DNA of 64,000 nt from Vanilla planifolia (lineage: Eukaryota > Streptophyta > Magnoliopsida > Asparagales > Orchidaceae), in assembly GCA_023846275.1 (NCBI GenBank), contig JAIUJO010000086.1, positions 1,751,190 through 1,815,189 on the forward strand, written 5' to 3'. Position 1 is the stretch's first letter, and each line of letters begins with the position of its first letter. The position numbers and the translations under genes are program-made. Shown here piece by piece: positions 1-11,532 of this stretch. The notes beneath the pieces are model-generated. The model saw only the letters and a program-made list of their open reading frames with translations. It searched no databases and was not told the origin of the DNA.

Positions 1-579
1 CAATTTAATCTTATATAAAATGTTATAATCATAAAATAAGAAATATATTTAAGGTTTATTATTATTTAATAATATTACAAATAATTATTAAACATTTCTA
101 CTATTAATATTATATATTTTCTTCCTATTTAAAACTTAAAACGTTCATTAAATAATAAATAATATGATAACTCAAAAATAATTTTTTATTTGAGATAATG
201 TAGACAATAAATATAAATAATATAATACATTAATCATATAATTTAATATTTCAAATATTTTATAGTATAATATTATTATATTTTAAAAAAATTTATATAA
301 TTTATAAATATATATAATTTAATTAAAATGTTTTGTTATTAATATAGGTTAGTATGCTAAAAATATGACTGTATTAAATTTATTATTTTATTATATCTTA
401 TGATGTGTCAATTTATTGTTATAAAAAGTTGATAACAGTATTATTAAGTTATTGATAACATTAATTACTAAAATTATAATTATAAACTACGATTTATAAT
501 ATTTTAATATTTTAACATTAATATGCCATGAAAATAAATTATTGCTCATGAAAAAAACTATTATTATAAAAAAAAATAT
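1..579 (-). repeat. Spacer B downstream of 5S copy 1
   Basis: A+T-rich spacer read on the minus strand, cut by the window start. It contains the same short phrases (AATAATATTTAAT, CATTAATATGCCATG) found in spacer B of other minus-strand units. No gene was seen. Confidence 0.6.
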
Positions 580-699
580 GTTGAACATGTGGACATCTGA
601 AGAGGCTACTCATCTCAACACTACACTGGACCAAGCATGCTTAACTTTGGTGTTATCATAAGATACAATGCCATATTGTTGGTGACATCGCACTTGCGT
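580..699 (-). pseudogene. 5S rRNA-like pseudogene, copy 1
   Basis: Near full length on the minus strand. Sense reading keeps AAAGTTAAGCATGCTTGG at the box A position and a damaged box C, AGATGAGTAGCCTC. The 3' end reads TGTCCACATGTTCAACA where plant 5S has GTCCTCGTGTTGCA. This box A match is among the best in the window. Substitutions across the 5' third and in box C make function unlikely. Confidence 0.85.
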
Positions 700-3218
700 A
701 CGAAAGATTGAATATAGTTGTATGATTGTAGTCTTGAATATAATGAAACATTTTCCAAAATTTTCTAAATTTTGAACCATACGAACATTTAAATAAATAT
801 GCCTTTATATATGTCATAATATAATATCATATTAAAAATTTTAATATAAAATTTAAAAAAAATTAGGCAAACTATTACACTTCATAATGCACATTAATTC
901 ATAAGATTTTCTTCATTTATGTTTTCATTCTTAAAGATAACAAAATTAAATTACGTAACCAAAAAAAGTAATAAAATATATATTATCATAAATATTATAT
1001 ATTGAATGTTATCACGAGAGATTTCCAAAATATTGTAAAATCAATAGGCTAAAAAATAGATAAAGAAGTTAAAGATAACTATTCTATAAGAGAGGAAAAG
1101 AGATAGATTAATAAGAGAAAAATAAAAAAAGTAATAATAGTAGGTAGAGTTGAAAGAAGATTTAATAATGATCAAAAGAAAAGAAAGAATATAGAAGAGG
1201 TAGAGAACATAAACAAAATAAATCAAAGAGAGAAAAATGAGAAAGTAGGGGATAAAAGAGGAGAGAAAGAGGGTATGAAAAATATTAACAGTTAAAGAAC
1301 GAAGAGAAAAATGAAAAAGCTAATAAAAGAGAGAATGAAGTCAGAGAGCAAAAGAGATATAGAGACAAAAAGAAATAATTAAAGAAATAATTAAAAAAAT
1401 GATAAATTTTATAATTAAAAAAAATACCATAACTATTAATTCAATATTATTTGATTTAAATTTTAAAATAAATAAAATAATTATTCAATTACGTTATTTT
1501 TATATGTTAATATAAATAAGAAATATAAATAATATTTAATATTATTGATATAATTTTAAATTGCACAAATTAAATTATATATTATTCTATTAAAACCATC
1601 CGACACACTTCATATATATACTATTATAAATATAAACTAATTAAATTTTTTAATAATCCTTATAACTTATTTGACTATTCATTAAACTATATTAAAATTA
1701 TTATTTTACTATATCATATGATGTAGCATATTTATTATTATATAATATTGATAATAATGTTGTAAAGTTATCATTTATTACTAATTACAAAAAAGAAAAT
1801 TGCGAACAATCATTTATGTTAATTTAATTTTTAATATTAACTTGTTATTAAATACATTAACATTAACGAGAAAAAATAAATTATCAATATTATGTGATTA
1901 GTATTTTGAAAATAATTAACCTTCTCAAAAATTTGCAAAATCATTAAGCATATACACTCTTAAACATATTTATGCCAATTATATGTATTGTAATATATTC
2001 TATTATTTTTATAGTTTAATTATGTGAAATTAATATAAATTACATAAACTATTGTTTGTTATAACGAAGATATTAAAAAAATATGATTTTCTTTAATTTT
2101 GTAATCATTTTATATATAGAAAATTAATTTTGTAAAAAACATAAATGGGAAAGTATATGTTTGTCATAAATATTTTCTATGAAAATATGCAACATAAGAT
2201 ATTTCTTCAATTTTGTTTAGTTCTGGATTAAAAATAAGATCATAGGAATGGAGATAATAATTTTATATGAGAGAGTAGTTCATGGATTGATATGAGAAAA
2301 ATAGAAAAGAAAATAATAACAAGTAATTATGGGAGATGATTTATTGAATAGAAAAAGAATAGAAAACATGGAGGAGATGAAGAGAATACATAAAAAAGTG
2401 AAAGTGAAAGATAAATGAGAAAGTAAAGAATGATAAAAGAAAGTTGGAGGCCTTCAAAAGTATAAGATAAAGAATGAGAAGACAAATAAGAGAATAATAA
2501 TAGGAGAGAAATAGAAGTGAGTGAATGTGAGTGATATTAATGTAAAGGAAAAAGTGAGAAAAAATTAAATAAAAATTTAACCATTTAAAAACTTATAATA
2601 TTTATTAAATATAATAAATTAATCATAAATAATATTTAATAATAATAAAATTAAATAATTAACGTAACACAACATATTTTAGGTTTATTAAATTTTTAGA
2701 ATATTACAAATAATTAAAAATATTTTATTTATTAATTTAAGAATATCTTTTTCATTAATTAATTAAAAATATTAATTAAAAAATAATTCATATGATTATT
2801 ATATTAAATTATTTTTATATAATATAATATAATATAGATAATAAATATAAATACTATTTAATGTTAATAGTATAATTTATTTTTGTTATTACATATTATA
2901 ATATCACTATAGTTTAAGAACTCTATGTATAATATGTACATCCTATTATAATTATAAATTAATTCAAATTTCTTTTTTTTGATATATGCTATTTTGCTTA
3001 ATATTACACTATATTATAGGTATTGCTTTTATCACATCATATGAAATGTCATATTTATTATTATATAAAATTTAAAAATAATATGATAAAATCATTATTA
3101 ATAATTAAATAAAGAAATGTTAATTATAAAATATAATTTATAAATTTTTAGTTTTTTAACTTCAGCATGTTATTATAATCAATTGTCATTCATTACAAAA
3201 AGAAATGCTATGAATTTA
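700..3218 (-). repeat. Two spacer units with a lost 5S between them
   Basis: Spacer A 700-1047, purine-rich tract 1048-1395, spacer B 1396-1870. A junction near 1880 follows, where the flanks of a 5S copy meet but the 5S itself is gone (GAAAAAATAAATT runs straight into TTATGTGATTAG). Then spacer A to 2221, tract 2222-2565, and spacer B to 3218. A minus-strand open frame at 1041-1226 is only the stop-poor pyrimidine strand. Confidence 0.75.
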
Positions 3219-3267
3219 CGAGCTTTAATGTGTTCCATTGATATAATGCTGGTATTGTCACACATGC
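3219..3267 (-). pseudogene. 5S rRNA-like fragment, copy 2 (5' part)
   Basis: Sense reading begins ATGTGTGACAATACCAGCAT and continues to a degraded GGATCCCATTAGAACT-like segment, then stops. Boxes A and C are deleted, and the sequence passes straight into the post-5S spacer. Confidence 0.7.
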
Positions 3268-4242
3268 ATATAAAAGAAATATAATCAATCTTATACGATT
3301 AGTCTTTAAAAAAACTAGTTATTTAAAAAAATTTATAAATTACCAAGAATATAAACGTTTTAAAAAACTTTATGCTTATTATATATTTCATAATATATTC
3401 TAATATGAATATTTCATTTATGTAAAATTACTAAAACATTACATAAACTATTATTTTTTATAGTGTAAACATTATTACACAAGAGTTTGATTCATTATGC
3501 TATCAGTCTTATTAAAAAAAAATAAAACTAGTTAACAAATATAAATGAAAAAATATATATATTTATCACAAATATTATATTTTAAAGTATGCAACATAAA
3601 ATATTTTTGAATTACTATCATTTTGTAGGCTAAAGAAGAGATAATAAAAAAAAAGATAATAATTCTACAAGACAGACAAATTCATGGATTAAAGAGAGCA
3701 AAATAATAAAGAAAATTATAATAAAGATTTGATGAGAGAATATTTAATTAAGTGGAAAGAAAAGAGATAATATAATGGATATAAAGATAATAAATAAAAG
3801 AGTAAAATAGAAAGAGAAATGAGAAAGTAAGGATTGATAAAGAAGAGTGAGAGGCCAAGAAAAATATGAGAAAATAAAGAATGATCAAACAAATAAGAGA
3901 ATAATAAGAGAAATAGGTGAGAGAATATGAGAAACATTAAGCTAAAGAGAAGTGAGAAAAATAATTAAATAAAAACTAAATATGAGAAACTAAATATATA
4001 ATATTTATAAAATATAATAAGTTAACCATATATAATATTAAATAATAAAAAAATAACAATAAATATTTGAAATTTATGATAATTTTATGAGATTAATAAT
4101 AATATTAAAATATTATTAATAGTTATTAATTACTAAAATTGTAATTATAAATGATTTTTTAAAATAACTTAATTTTTTAACATTAACATGTTACTAAAAT
4201 AAATTAGCATTCCTTAGAAAAAGGAATGATATGAAAAAATTG
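3268..4242 (-). repeat. 5S spacer with shortened spacer B
   Basis: Spacer A 3268-3627, purine-rich tract 3628-3968, then only about 270 bp of spacer B, less than half the usual length. A 73-residue minus-strand frame at 3716-3937 comes from the tract and is not a gene. Confidence 0.7.
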
Positions 4243-4363
4243 GTGGAGCATGTAGACTTCTAAAGAGATCACCCATTCTAACAATACTCTCACGAAAGAA
4301 TGGTCAACTTTGGACTTCTAATGAGATGCAGTGCTATAATACTTTTGTCGTTACTCATAAATA
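4243..4363 (-). pseudogene. 5S rRNA-like pseudogene, copy 3
   Basis: Full length on the minus strand. Sense motifs are CATCTCATTAGAAGTCCAAAG, a box A eroded to AAAGTTGACCATTCTT, GTGAGAGTATTGTTAG, and a well-kept box C, AATGGGTGATCTCTT. The segment lies directly beside an element fragment at 4449. Confidence 0.8.
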
Positions 4364-5398
4364 CAAATGATAAACAATTATAGTTTTCTAATTATTGTCT
4401 TGAAGACAATGAGCATTTTCTAAAACTTTCTAAATTATCATTCATATGTGTTGGGTCACAATAGTGTTTGATGGGTTATAGTTGCCTGTCATTCTAATGG
4501 GCTTGTTTACATAAAATCGGTTTTCATGTAACGAACAAACTATGCAATTTTAACATGGTGAAATATTAGCTTCAAAGCATGTTAAAATATTTCATAAATG
4601 TTATTAATTTAATACCTAAAAAAGATAATAGAGACATAGATTGTTATTCTATAAGAAGGAAAATGATTGATATGAGCAAAATGGAGATTGATTAGAGACA
4701 ATCTAACAAAGAGGAAAGAAAAAGTGTAAAGATAACAGAGATAAAGAGAAAAAAAAAGTGATAAAAAAGATAAATGAAAATGTCAGGAACTACATACGAG
4801 AGTCAGATGCCAAAAAAGTATAAGTAGATAGAGAAGGAAGAGAGAAATTAGTGAATGACAAAAGAAAAAAAATAAAAGGTGAGACAATATTAGAGACATT
4901 GAGATAAAGAGAAAAAATAGGGAAATAATTTAATAAATATTAAATCTTAACATTTAAATTTATAATACATAACAAAATTATTTAAATATATTATATTTAT
5001 GTGATGTAATGTAGACAATAATTATAAATAATGTTTAACATTTATGATATAAATTTAGATTTCTAGTATTCTATAATATAGAGATTTTTATTTCAACACT
5101 TTTATAAACATCATGTGTATGAACAATTGTAAATATCAATAAATTTTAATTCATTATAATTGGTATATGTTATTTTGCAAATATTAAAAGATTTTAAAGT
5201 TATTATTTTATTATAGCATTTAATGTGCCATATTTATTATTATATGAAATTGATAATAATGTTAAAAAAATTATTAAAAATTAATTAGTAAACTACTAAT
5301 TGTAAATAATAATTTATGATAATTTAATTTTTTTTAATAGTAATATTATATTAAAACAAATTCCCTTTCATTAGAAAAAGAAATAATGTAAAAAATAG
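4364..5398 (-). repeat. 5S spacer carrying an element fragment
   Basis: About 85 bp of 5S-proximal spacer A, then an element end (4449-4583, listed separately), then a junction into the purine-rich tract 4615-4930 and spacer B to 5398. The distal half of spacer A is missing, apparently removed together with most of the element. Confidence 0.7.
4449..4583 (-). mobile_element. LTR-like element, right-end fragment
   Basis: Minus-strand reading ends GTGACCCAACA, immediately followed by CATATGAATGATAATTTAG, the normal spacer A continuation. The same end is recognisable at 9341-9352 and, more degraded, at 27731-27742. Only about 135 bp remain. This copy defines the right boundary best: element ...CCCAACA, then the CATAT that also precedes the left end of other copies. 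Confidence 0.75.
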
Positions 5399-5518
5399 TT
5401 GCAATAAGTGGACATCTCATAAGGTCACCCTTCCCAATACTATAACCACCCAAGCATAACCTTCATCAAAGCTCTAGTGGAGTATAGTGTTATAATGTTG
5501 ATGTGATCACAAATGCAT
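5399..5518 (-). pseudogene. 5S rRNA-like pseudogene, copy 4
   Basis: Full length on the minus strand. Sense start is ATGCATTTGTGATCACATCA. Box A is damaged on its left side (GATGAAGGTTATGCTTGGG keeps TGCTTGGG), and the box C region reads GGGAAGGGTGACCTTATGAG. The end is TGTCCACTTATTGCAAC. Confidence 0.82.
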
Positions 5519-6851
5519 ATAAGATAAACAAAATCATAGTTATGTGATTATTGTTGTGAAGTAAATAAATCATTTAAAAATTATTTTAAATTATAAAGCA
5601 TTTGCATTTTTAAAAAAAAATAATTCTTATTACATATGTCATAATATATTCTAATATCAAAATTTTATTTATGTAAAATGAATAATACAAATACATAAAC
5701 TATTATTTCTGATAGGGTAGGCATTAATACATAAGATTTTTGTATATTATGCTAGCATTTTTATAAATAAAAAAATAAAATACATAACAAATATAAATGA
5801 TAAAATATATATTTAAGATAAATATTATATATCAAAGAATAAATAATAAGATATTTCCTAAATATTATTAACTAATAGGCTAGAAAAGAGATTATGAAAA
5901 AAAGATAACTATTCTATAAGAAAGGGAAATTTATTAGTTGATCAGAGTAAACAAGAGAGGGAAATAACTATAGAGAGACTTGAGACATGATTTAATGAAG
6001 CGATAAAAAAAGTGAAATTAAAGGAGGTAGACAGAATAAATAAATTAGTAAATGAGAGAGATAAAAAAGCAAAGAAGGATAAACAAGAGGTGTCCCAAAA
6101 GAATATAGTAAGATAAAGAAAGAAGAGAGAAATAAGAGAATGATTAGTGGAGAGAGAAAGAAGTGACAAAATATAATAGATATTCACATGAAAAGAAAAA
6201 AAGAGAGAAAAATAAAATATAAATTAAAACTTAAAAAGTAAACTTATAATATTAATTAAACATATTAAATCATTAATAAATAATTTTTTGTAATAATAAA
6301 ATAAAAGAAAATTTAGATTTATTATTATTTACCAATATCAAAAATATTAAAAGAATATTTGGACAATTAATTTAATATTATTTTTATTCATACATTAAAT
6401 TAAAAAATTAGTAAATTAATAAATACTATAGTTACTCTAATATATTACCTGTAAATGATGTGATATAAAAAATAAATATAAGTAATATGTAACATTAAAA
6501 ATATATTTTTTTATTTAAAATATTCTATAATACAATAGTACCATTATCACAAAATTCTATGCATAACATATATATATATTATTTTAAACATAAATTAATT
6601 CTAAATAATTATAATTAATATAAGTTATTTTCCTCTATGTCTGACTATGTTTGCATTACCATTTTATTATATCATATGATATGTGTTGAATTTATTATCA
6701 TTAAAAATTAACAATAATGTTATAAAGTTGTTATAATCTGTTAAATATTTAAATGGTAAGTACAAACTACCATTTATAATATCTTAATTTTGTAACATTC
6801 AACTATTAAAATCTATTATGATTCATAGGAAACCAGAGGGCAATGAAAAAA
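5519..6851 (-). repeat. Complete 5S spacer unit
   Basis: Spacer A 5519-5875, purine-rich tract 5876-6220, spacer B 6221-6851. This is the only near-complete spacer in the minus-strand part. The 81-residue minus-strand frame at 5942-6187 is the tract itself. Confidence 0.75.
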
Positions 6852-6972
6852 TTGACAAGATGGGAACTCTGAAGAGGTCACCCTTCCCATTACCATTGTC
6901 ATAAAATCATGCCTAGCTTTGGCTTTCTAGTGAGATCCTATTTTGTAATGCTACTGTGGTCACACACAGATA
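6852..6972 (-). pseudogene. 5S rRNA-like pseudogene, copy 5
   Basis: Last minus-strand copy before the polarity change. Sense reading gives GTGTGACCACAGTAGCATTA, AGGATCTCACTAGAAAGCC, box A CAAAGCTAGGCATGATTT and box C GGGAAGGGTGACCTCTTCAG. About 85 bp of spacer A separate it from the element block at 7059. Confidence 0.82.
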
Positions 6973-7058
6973 GAAATGATAAAGAATCATAGTTGTACGA
7001 TCACTAATTTGAAGGAAATAAATAAGTTTATTTTTTTTAAATTATTAAAAAAAATATA

Positions 7059-9045
7059 TCTTGGGTCACCCTTGTGTTTCGTGGGTAATGCCTTAAATAT
7101 TTAACATTTTATTCTAATATGTTTGTTCTATGTTAAATAAGTTTACATGTAAAGAGTAAGCTTTGCATTTTGAACATGGTGAATTTGTGGTCTTCAAAGT
7201 ACCTTGGAGTGTTCAGTGTGCCTTAATGATTAAAAACATGTCCATCAGTTTTGATAAGGTCTTATTTCATTATGAAGTAGATGTTCGATTGTTAATTTTA
7301 AGATGATATTCTTTCATAACAATTTAAAACCATAATAAGGAATCTATATAGCTTAAACATCTCCTTGATTTAACAAATGATTATGGTTCAATTTTTTAAT
7401 CACTAAATTCTCTTATTGGTACAAATGGTACTTAAAGAACTCTTTTATGTAACATAATTCTTTTTTTAATCCTTTTTTTATTAAATCACGGTTTTGTATT
7501 TTTTTTCAAACTCTATGTTACATTGATTATTAAATTTTTAATACATCAAAAAATAATTTTATTAAAATTTAAAAAATTAAATAAATTGAAAAACTTATGT
7601 TGCATCCCTATTGGTGACAAGATGCACATCATTTAATCCCTGGCATTTTACTTTTGCATTTTTACCGAAGTTTTTGTTAAGGTGATCATTAAATCTTAAT
7701 TACATTAAAAAAATAATTCTTAAAAATTTTCATAAACAGTTAAATAAAAAAGTTTGTCACATTCCATGCTATAGCTAAATGAAAAAGTCTTAAGCCAAGA
7801 ACTTGTTTGACCATAGGGTTAGGAAAAATAGTAGATGTAGAAGAGGTAAACAAAATCTTGTTCACGACAAACTCTTGAACTAGATAGAGAAAGGCATTGC
7901 TTTAAAATGGGATGCATTCAAACAAAATATAAGTTTGGGGTGCTTCAAACTTAGATAAAATAAGCCTAATAAGATACAAGTCTAACTAGGTGATTAAATT
8001 TGGATGGCACAAAAGTGGATCATACCAAAATTAAGCTCATAAGTTACTCTCAAGAAAATTCTTATAAGGACTAATTGAGTTTCTTATCCAGTAATGTGAG
8101 ACTATGTTCCTTATGACAGTAATCATCCAAAACTAGCAGCACTCATCTCCTTCTGATTCTACACTTTTGTGAATGCATGGTGCAGATCACCTTTACTTTT
8201 AATGATTGATTTTAATCGATCAAGTAATCCATTTAATAAGTTAAAGAAATGGTTACTACTTCATCCATAGTAACTGATTGATCCATCTAATGGTCATTAT
8301 CTCATCCGTCTTCATTGGACTACTACTTTCATTTCCAATTTTTGAAATACTCTTTCCTTAATTTGATCTTGGTCTATCTTACTTGAATCCCATCATCTAC
8401 ATCTATTCTTGATTTTGCCATTGATTAATTGAATGAACCACATCTCATCTAACTTCCTTGAATGACCATAATCAAATACATCTTCATCCAACCCTCTAGA
8501 ACTCATCAGCTTTTATAGTCTTTGATCAGATGATTTAGATTTCCTTAGTGCCCATCTAATGGCTGTAGTCATTCCCATATAATAGCTAAATAGCTAGTCA
8601 TTATGATGCTATTACAGTAGCCATTTTGTAAGAATATTTTAAGATCTTTTAATGTAGTCTGGAATCTCCTTTTGTAATTGATTTTAACACACTTTATATA
8701 AATATCAAAACATTATGAACAAAATGACTAATGAATATGAAAGTAAATTTGGCATCTCAAATAAGAGCTATATCATATTCTACTAACATAATTATATTTT
8801 TGAATCATTCTTTCTTAGGTTGAATCATACATTTTTTTTTCCAAATTCTATATTAGGTTGATTGTAAAATCTTGGTTACATAAAAAAGATTATTCTATTA
8901 AAATTTGTATAATTAAATATCTTAAAAAAATTTATTCCATTTATGAATTGTGCCTGAATGAAAAACTCTTATGCTGAGCTTAATGCCGACCATAGGGTTA
9001 AGAAAAGTAGTTGGATCCATTTCGAATTGACCCATTCTAGTTTAT
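7059..9045 (-). mobile_element. LTR-like element, compound minus-strand copy
   Basis: Minus-strand relative of the elements at 15943 and 25571. It begins (plus-strand view) with TTGGGTCACC, the reverse complement of the element's right end, and runs through the internal duplication to the TCCCACAT-like/TATA-like region at 8061-8103. It then continues into the left-hand part matching about 16560-16640. Near 8805 it jumps back to a second partial segment (8805-9045) that repeats the sequence seen at 7660-7830, including GACCATAGGGTTA. The extreme left end is absent. No protein domain is visible. Confidence 0.7.
8061..8103 (-). promoter_or_regulatory. USE-like motif plus TATA-like box in the element
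   Basis: Sense reading has AGTCTCACAT followed about 25 bases later by CCTTATAAG. Plant snRNA-type promoters use an upstream element close to RTCCCACATCG ahead of a TATA box, and similar words occur in plant LTRs. The same pair occurs in the copies at 12809 and 26881, so it belongs to the ancestral element. Activity is not implied. Confidence 0.35.
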
Positions 9046-9352
9046 GAAGAATTTTTAAACAAGTTAAATACTTGAATATGAATGAAATTGTCACAAAAGT
9101 AGAGTGTCTTAAAATCAACAAGCTAACATTCTATTTCATAGTAAAATAAAAACTTAACAAAGCTAACGAGCAAGTCATCAATCTTTGAAGTTTGTTGAAC
9201 ACTCCAGGGTAGTTTGAGCACCTCTAATTCACGATGTTCAAAATGTATAACTTTTTATTTGCATGTAAAACTGTTTGATAGTAAATAAGCCCATTATAAT
9301 GAAATACAAAACATTTAGGTCTTGACTAACAAAACAAAAGTGTGACCCAATA
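9046..9352 (+). mobile_element. LTR-like element, plus-strand right-end segment
   Basis: About 300 bp in plus orientation ending GTGACCCAATA, followed by CATGT and TTGATAATTT of spacer A. It matches, in the opposite direction, the first ~300 bp of the minus-strand block (7059-7330). The two ends therefore form an imperfect inverted repeat around 1.7 kb of element sequence. The array changes polarity at its left edge. Confidence 0.75.
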
Positions 9353-9440
9353 CATGTGTTTGATAATTTAAAAAATATTAGAAGTGACTCATTAAATTCA
9401 AGGCAATAATCATAGAACTATGATTCTTTGCTATTGGTAT
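9353..9440 (+). repeat. Distal spacer A before 5S copy 6
   Basis: Short stretch from the element boundary to the 5S start, with TTGATAATTTAAAAAATATTAG and the usual AATAATCATAGAACTATGATT phrase. Confidence 0.7.
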
Positions 9441-9562
9441 GCATGTGTGTGAGCATTCAAGTTTTATAGCACAAGATTTTATTACAACTAAAAATGTAAT
9501 CATGCTTAGGTGAGAGAAGTATAGGGATTTGCGACCTCATGAGAAGTCCTAATGTTCTATCA
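9441..9562 (+). pseudogene. 5S rRNA-like pseudogene, copy 6
   Basis: First plus-strand copy. The box A region is AATGTAATCATGCTTAGG, followed by GTGAGAGAAGTATAGGG. The box C region is GATTTGCGACCTCATGAG and the 3' end AAGTCCTAATGTTCT. The 5' third is poor (GTGTGTGAGCATTCAAG). Confidence 0.8.
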
Positions 9563-10232
9563 GTTTTATTCATAGTTGTCCCTTTTTTAACAAACGATAA
9601 TTGATTTGAATAACATTTTAATAAAAAAAAATTAAATTATTATAAATGATAGTTTATAATTTCTATTATAGTAATTAATTGTATGCATGTTCTTTCTCTA
9701 ATTACATCTTTCTCTCTCTTATGCTTATTTGTTTATTCTCTCAATCTTTTCTATGTTCTCTAATTTGTTTTGCTTCATTAAATCATTTCTCATTCCTCTC
9801 TATTACTATTTTTTTTATTATTTTATTGTTATCAGTTAATGACTTTCCTTCTCTCTTGTAGATTTATTATTTTCATTTCTATTATCCTTTCATCCACCAA
9901 TCAATTAACAATATTTAAGAAATATCATTTGTTGCACACTTTAATATAAATATTAATGGTAAATAAATATTTAAAATTTTTATTTATTACATAATTTAAT
10001 TTTTTATTTATAGGAATGATAACATGAGAAAAGAAATCTTATGTATCAATAATAATAATTTATGTTATTTTCTTATATTTATAAAAAAAATAATGATATC
10101 AAAATATATATGACATAAACAATTACTATAATTTTTCTTAAAAATGCATAAGGATGATAATTTAAAAAATTTAGAAATGGTTCATTATATTCAAGTCAAT
10201 AATCATGTAAAATAGATTTTTTTCTTTTATAT
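9563..10232 (+). repeat. Shortened 5S spacer
   Basis: Only the first ~125 bp of spacer B remain before a shortened tract (9688-9895), followed by spacer A. A 60-residue frame at 9679-9861 is tract-derived. Confidence 0.7.
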
Positions 10233-10347
10233 GTATGTGCAACAGCACAAATGTTATAACACTAGATCTAATTAAGGCTCCATGGTAAAGCTCATTTCAA
10301 TGAAAGTAGTTTTAGGATATGTGATCTATTTGTCTTTTTGTTGCACC
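10233..10347 (+). pseudogene. 5S rRNA-like pseudogene, copy 7
   Basis: Starts ATGTGCAACAGCACAAATGT and keeps ACTAGATCTAATTAAGGCTCC. Box A is badly eroded (GGTAAAGCTCATTTCAAT) and box C reads AGGATATGTGATCTATTTG. The end is TGTTGCACC. Confidence 0.75.
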
Positions 10348-11532
10348 TATTTTAATGTAAAAATATTAAATTATCATAAATTACTATTTGAAGTTAGAAT
10401 TACATTAATTAATTTTTAGTAATAACTATATAATATTGCTATCATTTTCATATAATAATATATTTTATATGCCAAATGATAAAAAAACAACTTTAACATA
10501 GTTTAATATTAAATAAAATAATTGATATAAAAGATAGTAAACTAGAATTAAATTATATTTTTAATTGTATATATATGATGTATATAAAACTCTATAAATA
10601 TAATAATATTATATTTTAAAATGTTAGAATTTAAAATTATATCATCAACAATAAATATTATTTATATTTGTTGTCTATATTATATCATATTAAGATAATA
10701 AATTAGAATAATTATATTATTGGTTATTTAATTATTTTTTTAATTTTAACTATGAATGTAAAATAAAATATTTGTTGTCAAAATAGTTTTTAGATATTTC
10801 AGATATTCCAAAATAATGATAAAACTAAATTTTTTTCAATTATTTTATTAAATATTGTATATGATTAAATTTTTATATTTAATAAATATTACAAGTTTAA
10901 CATTTAATAATTATCTTTAAATTAATTTTTTTTCTAACTTCTTTTTTATCATAATGCAATGCATATTACGTCACTTTTCTCTTTTATTAACAAATTTTAT
11001 TTATCTCTTCATTCTTTATCTCTATATAGTTTTCTTGGCCCCTCCCTCCTCTATCTTTTTGTACATAATTATTTCCCTCACTTTTATTTTTTTTATTTAT
11101 TTATTCTCTTTATTTCTTTTATGTTCTATTTTTTTCTCTTTATTAAATATTCTATATTCTTTATTAAGTATTTTTTGTTTTTTTATGTTACTCTTATCAA
11201 TCCATGTTTCTATTTTCTATAGAATTATTATCTCCATCTTAATTATCTCTTTGTAACCCTAATAATTAACAATATTAAGAGAATCTATCATGTTGCATAG
11301 ATTAATATTAAGTATTTATGATAGATATACATTTTATTATTTATTTTTATTATAAAATTTTATTTTAAATCTATAATAATCATAATATATTAAAAAAATC
11401 TCATATATTAATATCTATGTTACCAAAAATAATATTTTAGCTAACTTTGTATTAATTTAATATAAATTGAACATTAATATTACAATATATTATGGCATCT
11501 AATATTAGCATAATTTTATTAAAAGTGCATAT
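10348..11532 (+). repeat. 5S spacer up to the element insertion
   Basis: Spacer B 10348-10925, pyrimidine tract 10926-11255, spacer A 11256-11532 ending GTGCATAT, where the element begins. Overlapping frames at 10954-11256 and 10959-11222 are both tract readings. That the tract is open in two frames argues against coding. Confidence 0.75.

Larger units (their letters stand above)
1..9045 (-). repeat. Minus-strand part of a 5S-derived tandem array
   Basis: Head-to-tail units whose 5S-like segment reads on the minus strand (copies 1-5). The pyrimidine tract therefore appears as a purine-rich tract on the plus strand (about 1048-1395, 2222-2565, 3628-3968, 4615-4930, 5876-6220). The right edge is a rearranged block of a non-5S element where polarity changes. 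Unit spacing here is roughly 1.0-1.45 kb, and one unit near 1880 has lost its 5S. Seen: repeated order of 5S, spacer A, tract, spacer B. Inferred: a decayed 5S rDNA-type satellite. Confidence 0.85.
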
